NCBI GenBank assembly: GCA_958296125.1
Contig: OY282444.1
Span: forward strand, 4,249,623 to 4,313,622
Direction of reading: 5' to 3'
Length of the DNA: 64,000 nt
Source of the DNA: an uncultured Poribacteria bacterium
GTDB lineage: Bacteria > Poribacteria > WGA-4E > PCPOR2b
Part shown: in pieces, positions 1-7,028 of the stretch
Numbering within the stretch: position 1 is the stretch's first letter
Layout of the letters: each line of letters begins with the position of its first letter
Notes under the pieces: model-generated
Database searches by the model: none
What the model was told of the DNA's origin: nothing
Seen by the model: the letters and a program-made list of their open reading frames with translations, nothing else
Program-made: the position numbers and the translations under genes

Positions 1-2
1 AC

Positions 3-92
3 AAACCGGGGGGCTTCTCCGAAAGCACCGTCCGCTCTGTGCGTGGAAACAGTGCACAGCTCGATCTGGACATGGATATGTTTGATAAATAA
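3..92 (+). CDS. C-terminal end of an upstream gene (partial)
   Basis: An open frame enters from the left edge and stops with TAA at 90-92, giving about 29 residues ending in QLDLDMDMFDK. It lies 24 bases before the DUF1156 methyltransferase on the same strand, so the two are probably cotranscribed. DUF1156 methyltransferases are often preceded by a DUF499-type ATPase, and this tail could be the end of one. That is only a guess from context, because too little sequence is present to recognise a family. Confidence 0.45.
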   Translation, partial: KPGGFSESTVRSVRGNSAQLDLDMDMFDK

Positions 93-116
93 AAAAGGGG
101 ATCAGAGGGAGATGAA

Positions 117-2939
117 ATGACCTCACGCAAGAAGCTTATTGAAGTTGACCTACCGCTAGACGACATCAACCGCGAATCCGCCCGCGAGAGGTTCTTCAAG
201 CACGGGCATCCGTCCACATTGCATACATGGTGGGCACGCCGCCCGTTAGCTGCGTGCCGCGCGGTCATCTTTGCCAGCATGGTGGATGACCCCTCCGCCT
301 GCCCCGATGAGTTCCCCACCCCGGACGAGCAACGTACCGAGCGAGAACGGCTCCACGAAATCATCCGACAGCTGGTCAAATGGGAGAACACCGATGAGAG
401 CCGATTTGGTGTGAAAACGCTCGTAGCAAACGCGCGCTACGAAATTGCCCGATCGGTGGCGCGTTCGCGGGGTGAAACGGCACCCACTGACCCGACTGAA
501 GTGTTGAACTACCTGCGTGAAAAGACGCTGCCAATATATGATCCCTTTGCCGGTGGCGGTTCTATCCCCCTTGAAGCGCAACGGCTCGGCCTGAAGGCGG
601 TCGCCTCGGACCTGAACCCGATAGCGGTTCTCCTTAACAAGGCGTTGATCGAAATACCACCGAAGTTCTGTAACCTTCCGCCGGTCAATCCCGAAGCGGA
701 CCGCATCGGAATGACAGTGGGCAAAGGGAAAAAGAAGCAGCAGCTGCCTTGGAGCGGCGCGTCCGGGCTCGCAGACGACATCCGCTATTACGGCGCGTGG
801 ATGCGCGAAGAGGCGTTTAAGCGGATCGGGCATCTCTATCCGAAGGTAAAAGGGACAAATGCTACTGTGATTGCGTGGCTTTGGGCGCGGACAATCCCCT
901 GTCCTAATCCCGCGTGCGGCATCCAGATGCCCCTGCTAAAGACCTTTCAACTCTCTATAAAGAGAAACAATCAACATTGGATTAAACCCGTCGTTGACTA
1001 CGAGACGAAGCGTGTATCCTTTGTGGTGTCCCGCGAGCGTCCGTTCCGTGACCAGGGTCCGTTCCGAGACCAGGGGGACAGCACGGTGGACCGCCACGGT
1101 GCCGTCTGTATTGCCTGCAACAACGCAGCTCCGCTGTCTTATGTCCGCGAGCAGGCGAAGGCTGGTAATATGGAGGAGCAGATGACTGCCATTGCCGCCG
1201 AGGGGGACCGCAGGCGGCTCTATGTGTCGCCGACCGATGAGCATATCCAAGCCGCACTATCCGCCGAACCCACTTGGCAGCCTTCCCAAGCAATGCCCGA
1301 TAACCCTACTTTGGTAAGTGGACGGGGGTTTGGCATTACCCATTGGCATCAACTTTTCACCAAACGTCAACTCACGGCATTGACCACGTTCAGCGACTTG
1401 ATTGCAGATGTCCACCAAATGGTAAAGCAAGAGGGTGGAAACGATGAATACGCTAATGCCCTTTGTGCATATCTTGCCCTCGCGGTTGGAAGAGAGGCAG
1501 ATATGTGCTCTAGCTTTGACAGATGGCAAAACTCTGGCGACAAAAGCGCCGGAGTTTTTGGTCGCCAGGCAATTCCGATGATTTATGATTTTGCTGAATC
1601 GAATCCCTTTTCCAATTCAGCAGGAAACTGGCTGGCACATATTAACTGGATTGCCAAGGTTATTGAGCGCCTGCCCGCGAATGTGAACAACGGGGCAGTC
1701 CACCAAGCGGATGCGTCCACCACGATTCACGCCCAAGATGGTCCTGTTATTGTTACCGATCCGCCCTACTACGATAACATCGACTATGCCGATTTGTCCG
1801 ATTTCTTTTACGTGTGGCTGCGTCCGTTACTCCGTGATATTTACCCGTATCTGTTTGCTGGTATCCTGACCCCCAAGGAGGAGGAGATAACAGCTATTCG
1901 ATCCCGATTTGATGAGCCCCGGCAGAGATTTGAGGGCTTGCTGAACAAGACCCTACAGTTGATACGGGAGCGATGCAGTCCGGAGTTTCCGGCCTCCATC
2001 TTCTACGCTTACAAGCAGCAGCAGGAAGAACGGGAAGGCAGGACATCCACCGGCTGGGAGACGATGCTGAGTGCTATCGTGGCGGCAGGGTTCGAGATAG
2101 TCGGCACTTGGCCCATGCGGACTGAGCGCTCCGTAAGATCGAACGCCTTGAGTGCTAATTCACTGGCATCGTCTGTGGTATTGGTCTGTCGCCCGCGTTC
2201 CGATGATGCCCCCATCGCAATGCGCCGCCAATTTTTCGCTGCCCTTGAGGAGGAGCTACCTGCGGCACTTGACCAACTGACGCAAAAAGGGCACATCGCC
2301 CCGACCGATCTGGCGCAAGCTGCTATCGGACCGGGGATGCAGATTTACTCCCGTTACCGCAGCGTGGAGACAATCAGCGGTGAGCCTGTCTCGGTGCGGG
2401 AGGCACTAACGGCGATTAACCGCGCCATCGCTGATTATGATGAGCGTCAAGAGGGCGATCTGGATTCGGAGAGCCGTTTCTGCCTCGATTGGCTCAAGCA
2501 GCACGGCTATGGAGAAGGGCTTTACGGGGACGCGGAAACACTGGCGCGCGCCAAGAATGTCACCATCGCCAAGTTGCGGGATGTTGACGGGCTGCTTGCC
2601 ACCCAGGGCGGAAAAGTGAGACTCCTGCCGCTCGATGCGTTTGCCGATGACGAACAGTTGACCCTTGGCGACCCGACAGCGTGGGAGGGATGTTTCCGCA
2701 TGGCGTATCACCTCAACCGCGAGGATGGCGAGGGCATCGCAGGTGCAGCGGCTGTCGGCAGAGGGATGGGGATTCATGTTGAGTCCGTTGAGCGGTTGGG
2801 GCGCATCCTCTATAACCATTATGACCGCCGGGGAGACTCCCAGGACGCTGTTATCTTCAATAACCTCGTTACGGAGTGGCAACGGATTCGTGAGAGAATG
2901 GGAGCTGATGAGCAACTCGACATCCCTAGTGTATCGTAA
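117..2939 (+). CDS. DUF1156-type adenine-specific DNA methyltransferase
   Basis: This 940-residue protein is a large DNA methyltransferase of the DUF1156 class. The N-terminus carries the family block with HPSTLHTWWARRP at about 31-43. The SAM-binding motif DPFAGGG is at 142-148, followed by an acidic SDLNP. The catalytic DPPYYDN motif starts at residue 548, and this type of motif points to N6-adenine methylation. Two cysteine pairs between them (C262/C267 and C331/C334) look like a zinc ribbon. The ATG at 117 follows a GAGGGAG Shine-Dalgarno. An 18-bp tandem duplication (1040-1075) repeats PFRDQG within the protein. Such genes usually lie in phage-defence or restriction islands beside ATPases, and the neighbouring Fic and GIY-YIG genes fit that. 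The target site cannot be read from the sequence. Confidence 0.88.
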   Translation: MTSRKKLIEVDLPLDDINRESARERFFKHGHPSTLHTWWARRPLAACRAVIFASMVDDPSACPDEFPTPDEQRTERERLHEIIRQLVKWENTDESRFGVKTLVANARYEIARSVARSRGETAPTDPTEVLNYLREKTLPIYDPFAGGGSIPLEAQRLGLKAVASDLNPIAVLLNKALIEIPPKFCNLPPVNPEADRIGMTVGKGKKKQQLPWSGASGLADDIRYYGAWMREEAFKRIGHLYPKVKGTNATVIAWLWARTIPCPNPACGIQMPLLKTFQLSIKRNNQHWIKPVVDYETKRVSFVVSRERPFRDQGPFRDQGDSTVDRHGAVCIACNNAAPLSYVREQAKAGNMEEQMTAIAAEGDRRRLYVSPTDEHIQAALSAEPTWQPSQAMPDNPTLVSGRGFGITHWHQLFTKRQLTALTTFSDLIADVHQMVKQEGGNDEYANALCAYLALAVGREADMCSSFDRWQNSGDKSAGVFGRQAIPMIYDFAESNPFSNSAGNWLAHINWIAKVIERLPANVNNGAVHQADASTTIHAQDGPVIVTDPPYYDNIDYADLSDFFYVWLRPLLRDIYPYLFAGILTPKEEEITAIRSRFDEPRQRFEGLLNKTLQLIRERCSPEFPASIFYAYKQQQEEREGRTSTGWETMLSAIVAAGFEIVGTWPMRTERSVRSNALSANSLASSVVLVCRPRSDDAPIAMRRQFFAALEEELPAALDQLTQKGHIAPTDLAQAAIGPGMQIYSRYRSVETISGEPVSVREALTAINRAIADYDERQEGDLDSESRFCLDWLKQHGYGEGLYGDAETLARAKNVTIAKLRDVDGLLATQGGKVRLLPLDAFADDEQLTLGDPTAWEGCFRMAYHLNREDGEGIAGAAAVGRGMGIHVESVERLGRILYNHYDRRGDSQDAVIFNNLVTEWQRIRERMGADEQLDIPSVS
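1040..1075 (+). repeat. 18-bp in-frame tandem duplication in the DUF1156 gene
   Basis: Two 18-bp copies, 1040-1057 and 1058-1075, differ at one base and encode PFRDQG twice. They lie between the two cysteine pairs of the methyltransferase. The copies preserve the reading frame, so this looks like a recent in-frame duplication. Confidence 0.8.
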
Positions 2940-3003
2940 TATGTATAAATATTATACATATCCACGTAATATGTATAATAATCGGCAAAAACTATACATA
3001 TTA
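2937..3003. promoter_or_regulatory. Paired inverted repeats, likely operator/promoter of the fic gene
   Basis: Four half-sites of TAATATGTATA type form two inverted repeats. The first has 9-bp arms at 2939-2947 and 2953-2961 with a 5-base centre. The second has 11-bp arms at 2967-2977 and 2993-3003. The left arms form a 30-bp-spaced direct repeat (about three helical turns), each preceded by CG. A TATAAT hexamer (2974-2979) overlaps the second repeat, so a bound protein would block initiation. The site starts over the stop codon of the methyltransferase and ends 24 bases before the fic ATG. Autoregulation by the winged-helix domain of Fic is an inference. Confidence 0.7.
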
Positions 3004-3027
3004 TCCCATCCCCAAAGGTGGTAGAAT

Positions 3028-4122
3028 ATGGCAACGCAGGTCCAATTTAATCGAGATACCCCATGGAACCACATTCCTACCCTTCCACCGATGGCGGATA
3101 TCGAATCACCTGACATACTCAGAGCGTGTATTTCGGCAAGTTCAGAGCTTGCGAAGGCGAACGCCTTGGTAAAGATGCTTCCGAACGAAGCGGTCTTGGT
3201 CCACACCTTACCTGTTCAGGAGGCACGCAGAAGTTCGGAAATCGAAAATATCGTCACCACTAACGATGAACTGTATCGAGCCATGGCCACTAACAAATCT
3301 CAAGTTTCGCCCGCTACCAAAGAGGTGCTGCACTATCGGGAAGCATTGTGGGAAGGCATCAGTAGCCTGCGCGCCCGCCCTATTCTGAACGTGCCTATCT
3401 TCGAGCGGATTTGCTCACGGATTCGTGACGTAGAGATGCGGGTGCGTCCGGGTCCGGTGACGATTAGCAATTTCGCCACAGAGGAGGTCATCTACACGCC
3501 TCCCACCGGATATGAGCATCTTATCGGATTGTTAACCAACCTTGAGCACTTCATCAATGACAATGGCGACAACCTCCAACCGCTCGTCAAAATGGCCGTG
3601 ATACACTACCAGTTTGAAGCGATACACCCTTTTACAGACGGCAACGGACGCACCGGACGCATACTCAATATCCTCTATCTGATCCATCAGGGGTTGCTCG
3701 ATGTCCCAATCCTCTACCTAAGCCGTTTTTTCATTCAAAATCGGTCTGAGTATTACCGTTATCTACGCGAAGTCACGGAAGCCGGGAAATGGCAGCAGTG
3801 GATACTCTATATTCTGGAAGCGGTGACGCAAACATCGCGAGATACTGGGCGCAGGATAGCGGCAATTAGTGCTCTGATTGACAACGTAATTACAAAGGCG
3901 CGTGGCAAAACGAAAGCCGTTGAGCGCGAAGGTTTTGTTGATCTACTGTTCAAGTGGCCTTATTGTAAAATCGGTATTGTCAAGGACGAGCTGAAGTGTA
4001 GTCGCCTTACCGCCACCAAATACCTGAATGAGATAACGGATATTGGGTTGCTTGAACGCTTGAAGCTTGGACGAGAATACTACTACATTAACACGAGGCT
4101 TATGGAATTGTTATCAGAGTGA
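3028..4122 (+). CDS. Fic family protein with C-terminal winged helix
   Basis: This 364-residue Fic protein would transfer AMP or another phosphate-containing group from a nucleotide to a hydroxyl side chain. The full active-site motif HPFTDGNGRTGR begins at H200. An N-terminal inhibitory motif of the (S/T)xxxE(G/N) type is present as S69-S-E-I-E73-N74, so this is a class II, self-inhibited Fic enzyme. The last ~80 residues resemble a winged helix-turn-helix that could bind DNA. The ATG at 3028 follows AAAGGTGG. The gene is 88 bases after the DUF1156 methyltransferase, and paired palindromes lie in the gap, suggesting separate, probably autogenous control. The stop falls just before the GIY-YIG gene. 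Whether it acts in defence, as a toxin or as a regulator is unknown. Confidence 0.9.
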   Translation: MATQVQFNRDTPWNHIPTLPPMADIESPDILRACISASSELAKANALVKMLPNEAVLVHTLPVQEARRSSEIENIVTTNDELYRAMATNKSQVSPATKEVLHYREALWEGISSLRARPILNVPIFERICSRIRDVEMRVRPGPVTISNFATEEVIYTPPTGYEHLIGLLTNLEHFINDNGDNLQPLVKMAVIHYQFEAIHPFTDGNGRTGRILNILYLIHQGLLDVPILYLSRFFIQNRSEYYRYLREVTEAGKWQQWILYILEAVTQTSRDTGRRIAAISALIDNVITKARGKTKAVEREGFVDLLFKWPYCKIGIVKDELKCSRLTATKYLNEITDIGLLERLKLGREYYYINTRLMELLSE

Positions 4123-4138
4123 GATTGCGGCGGAGATC

Positions 4139-4537
4139 ATGCCCAACACACCCTACCGTTACACCCCCCCATTTTCGGTGAAGTATCGCCTAGAGCGCGA
4201 GCGTCAATCATTTACACGCGAGACGTTGCTGCGGCTGCCGAAAGATCGGTGCGGCTTATATGCCTTGTGGCTTCCAACGAGTGCGGCGGACGCGCCGGAA
4301 CGCCTCTATATTGGTATGTCCACGACCTGTGTGCGCCGCCGTTTGCTCCAGCACCTTTCAGACGAAGAGAATCCGGGGCTTCGGAAAGAACTCCGCATGT
4401 TCCCGGACCTCATCCAATTTTCGGTGGTATTCACGGAGGGGCACCAAGAGACGCTGGCGTTAGAAACAATGCTGATTCAAGAGATGCAACCTGAAACGAA
4501 TCGGTATAAGTTGAAGCCCCGCGCAGACCGAGAATGA
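4139..4537 (+). CDS. GIY-YIG domain protein
   Basis: The 132-residue product has the GIY-YIG nuclease fold: GLY at about 39-41, YIG at 57-59, an arginine-rich helix (VRRRLLQH), a glutamate in ALETML and a final asparagine in PETN. All the usual catalytic positions of the family appear present. The ATG at 4139 is preferred to the longer frame starting at 4067, because the longer N-terminus is only another-frame reading of the end of fic; GGAG at 4132-4135 precedes it, but at short spacing. The gene follows fic by 16 bases and is probably in the same transcript. Cleavage of DNA is the family expectation; its role here is not known. Confidence 0.78.
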   Translation: MPNTPYRYTPPFSVKYRLERERQSFTRETLLRLPKDRCGLYALWLPTSAADAPERLYIGMSTTCVRRRLLQHLSDEENPGLRKELRMFPDLIQFSVVFTEGHQETLALETMLIQEMQPETNRYKLKPRADRE

Positions 4538-4579
4538 ACTCTCGAACTCAACCTACTCACCAACCTGCACTCAAGGTTA

Positions 4580-6154
4580 TCAATCGATCCGTTCACCGGC
4601 TTTCCCATTCACTAGCAGACGGATCGAACGTCCAAATGTATGGACGAACAGCTCTCCCTTCTCCTGAAGATGCCATCTTTCCAGCAGGCAGTCGTCGAAG
4701 GATTGCACATCAATTTCAATGGCATCGTCAAAAATTTTGGCTTTCAGATCTTCAACAATTGATTTGTGCTGATGGTCCAAGGCATCGGCGATCCGCAGAA
4801 TGGCAGCGAGCCGGGTTACCTGTTTCTTTTCAGTATACGAGAGCCGCTGAAAATGGAAATGGGAAGGTTTGTTCGGGTCGGGGAATGCTTTGCGATGATA
4901 GCGGGCGATATTGGCAACCAGTTCAAGTTGTTTTTCATTGAGTCCAACGATTTCCGAATTCCGGATCAGGTAGTAGGAGTGTTTGTGATGGGATAACGGG
5001 TTGACATGTCCACCGATTTCATGCAGGGCTGCAGCCACACTCAGGAGCAGCCTCGACTCTGAAGACAAATGATGAATCGGTTGCAGTTGATCAAACAGCA
5101 ACTCTGCCAAATAACGGACCTGTTTAGCGTGTCCCAAATGGAAGTGATACTTGTTGCCAAGTGCCAGTGCCGCCTTGATAATCTCTGCTTCTTCGGAGGT
5201 TTCATCCCACGAATTCCGATGCCGATCTGTCATTTCAGCGAGTAACCCGTCCTTGAGTCCAACATTTGGGGCATAAAGGCCTCGCGCCCCAATGACATTG
5301 CTCACCACCTCCGTGAGAACGAGCCCTGCGGGCAAAATAACGTCGGCCCGGTCGGGCTGCAGACCGTAGCGTTCCATCCGTTCCTGCACACTGAGCCTCG
5401 AAATCTTTTTGACAAAGCGTTGGCAATCTCGCAGTGGGATGAAAGGGCTGTCTTCGGGGAATCCCTCGTTATCTGGATCTAGAACCCCAATCTGCCTTCC
5501 GAATTCTTCGACATTTCCGCCGGTGCCGAGCACCAGGTCTATTTCGTATGTGTTGATGGTGTCGAGTGTGGTTTCGAGCAGCTGCTCCATGTATGCCCTG
5601 AGCAACAGGATTTGTAGGTCTGAAATCGTATCCGTTCGCAGGAAGGTCTCTTGCAACCTCACGGTGCCTAATCGAAGACTGTTGGAGTAGATAATTGAAC
5701 CGTGATCGATGACATCGAATTCGACACTCCCGCCGCCAATGTCGATGACCAAGGCAACCCGATTCCGTAAATCGATTTTACGGGTCACCGCGAGTTGGAC
5801 GAGGCGCGCTTCTTCAACGCCAGAGATACGTTCCAACTGCACACCGGAGCTATTGTAGATACGGTTGACAAGGTTATCGCCGTTGATGGCTTCGCGTGTG
5901 GCACTGGTGGCGATTGCGCGCGTGGTATGGACTTTCAGCGTGTCGATGACTTCACGAAACCCACCAAATGCCTCGATTGCTTTTTCGATTACATTATCAT
6001 TTAGGAAGCCGGTCAAGAAAACTTCGTGTCCCAAACGGACGGGTGCTCGGTGTTGATAGACCGCCTCAACGGTCCCATCGGCTTTCACTTCAACAATTTT
6101 TAGCCGAATCGCGTTGGATCCAACATCGATTGCGGCAAGGGTAGCACTTTCCAT
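4580..6154 (-). CDS. ppx: Exopolyphosphatase / pppGpp phosphohydrolase (Ppx/GppA family)
   Basis: This 524-residue cytoplasmic enzyme would remove terminal phosphates from polyphosphate or convert pppGpp to ppGpp. The ASKHA-fold phosphate loop DVGSNAIRL is at 10-18, the second loop DIGGGSVEF follows near 140, and the C-terminal third carries an HD-like domain with HEIGGH and YHRK. The length agrees with two-domain family members. The ATG follows GAGGAGAG, and a near-consensus promoter (TTGACA, 18 bases, TAATAT) lies upstream at 6184-6213. It converges on the GIY-YIG gene with only about 40 bases between stops, and no clear terminator is seen there. Which substrate is preferred cannot be told from sequence. 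Confidence 0.9.
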   Translation of the reverse strand: MESATLAAIDVGSNAIRLKIVEVKADGTVEAVYQHRAPVRLGHEVFLTGFLNDNVIEKAIEAFGGFREVIDTLKVHTTRAIATSATREAINGDNLVNRIYNSSGVQLERISGVEEARLVQLAVTRKIDLRNRVALVIDIGGGSVEFDVIDHGSIIYSNSLRLGTVRLQETFLRTDTISDLQILLLRAYMEQLLETTLDTINTYEIDLVLGTGGNVEEFGRQIGVLDPDNEGFPEDSPFIPLRDCQRFVKKISRLSVQERMERYGLQPDRADVILPAGLVLTEVVSNVIGARGLYAPNVGLKDGLLAEMTDRHRNSWDETSEEAEIIKAALALGNKYHFHLGHAKQVRYLAELLFDQLQPIHHLSSESRLLLSVAAALHEIGGHVNPLSHHKHSYYLIRNSEIVGLNEKQLELVANIARYHRKAFPDPNKPSHFHFQRLSYTEKKQVTRLAAILRIADALDHQHKSIVEDLKAKIFDDAIEIDVQSFDDCLLERWHLQEKGELFVHTFGRSIRLLVNGKAGERID

Positions 6155-6183
6155 ATTCTCTCCTCACGTCTAGATATGGCACA

Positions 6184-6213
6184 ATATTAGATTATTTCGT
6201 AGCGGATTGTCAA
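6184..6213 (-). promoter_or_regulatory. Promoter of ppx
   Basis: On the minus strand TTGACA (6208-6213) and TAATAT (6184-6189) are separated by 18 bases. The start of ppx lies about 30 bases downstream of the -10 box. The -35 is a perfect consensus match. Confidence 0.7.
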
Positions 6214-6224
6214 GTCAGAATTAC

Positions 6225-6253
6225 TTGGGTTTTTCCTCAAGCTATGTTAAAAT
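6225..6253 (+). promoter_or_regulatory. Promoter of the DUF4058-like gene
   Basis: TTGGGT (6225-6230) and TAAAAT (6248-6253) are 17 bases apart, and TGT directly before the -10 makes it an extended -10. It lies 30 bases before the ATG at 6284 and is divergent from the ppx promoter. Confidence 0.5.
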
Positions 6254-6283
6254 AGTCCAATCGTCCATTTGGGAGGATTCAAA

Positions 6284-6997
6284 ATGGCAATCCATGATTG
6301 GGCACAGCTCAGACGGCATTGGAAGGACTTTCATGATAGGTTCATTCATGAAGTGGTTAATATCATAATTGATGAGGCACTTTTGCCCCACGGTTTTAAT
6401 GTCATTCCGACCACACAAATCTATATCGAGCGGGATTTTGAACCTGATATTGTGGTTAAAAAAGCGGATGATGCAGCGTCTGTCAAACCGCTAATAACAC
6501 CGCCCCAAGTTGTAACAGCACCGAACTTGCGTTTTGTTGCCAATCGCCCTTATGTGTCGCCAGAAAAGAGACTCATGTTGCTGGATGATTTGGGTGCACC
6601 TATGGCAGTGATGGAATTGATCTCGCCCAGAAACCGCACGCATCGGAAACATTACGCCATCCAGTATGAGGAATATATCGCCCATAGTTTAACATTCGTG
6701 ATGGTGGATGTGATCTACTTTGTCGGCGGGAACGTGCATGATCTGCTTATTTCAGGGTGGGAGAACGCTGCAGCTATCCCCGAAAATCCTGAGAAGCCGC
6801 TTTTTATCGCGATCTACACGCCTCAAACAGAGGATACGGTTGAAGCTGAGATTATCCAATTCGGTTTTGACAGCGATTTTCCCAACATCGTGATTGAGGT
6901 TGAAGGAAGTGCGATCCCGTTGCCATTGGCGCAGGCATACCAAACGACCGCACGTCGTATGAAATTGCCGTCTCCGCAACTTAAACCGGGAGGATAA
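6284..6997 (+). CDS. DUF4058-like family protein
   Basis: The 237-residue product resembles the DUF4058 family, which is common in cyanobacteria and planctomycete-like bacteria and has no assigned function. Family-like features are an early W..FH segment, the ERDFEPDIVV strand, the central MELISPRNR block with a following tyrosine-rich helix, and a C-terminal IPLPLAQAY stretch. The ATG at 6284 is preferred over a TTG at 6269, because GGGAGG at 6271-6276 sits at ideal spacing before it. The gene has its own promoter, diverges from ppx, and precedes a membrane peptidase by about 30 bases. The fold recalls PD-(D/E)XK-like nucleases, but no catalytic claim is made. Confidence 0.65.
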   Translation: MAIHDWAQLRRHWKDFHDRFIHEVVNIIIDEALLPHGFNVIPTTQIYIERDFEPDIVVKKADDAASVKPLITPPQVVTAPNLRFVANRPYVSPEKRLMLLDDLGAPMAVMELISPRNRTHRKHYAIQYEEYIAHSLTFVMVDVIYFVGGNVHDLLISGWENAAAIPENPEKPLFIAIYTPQTEDTVEAEIIQFGFDSDFPNIVIEVEGSAIPLPLAQAYQTTARRMKLPSPQLKPGG

Positions 6998-7028
6998 AGT
7001 TTAACCCTGTGTCATCTCCAAGGATCTT

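Noticed and set aside
4534-4996. Forward frames opposite the end of ppx
   Set aside because: Shadows of the ppx coding sequence, with no motif of their own.
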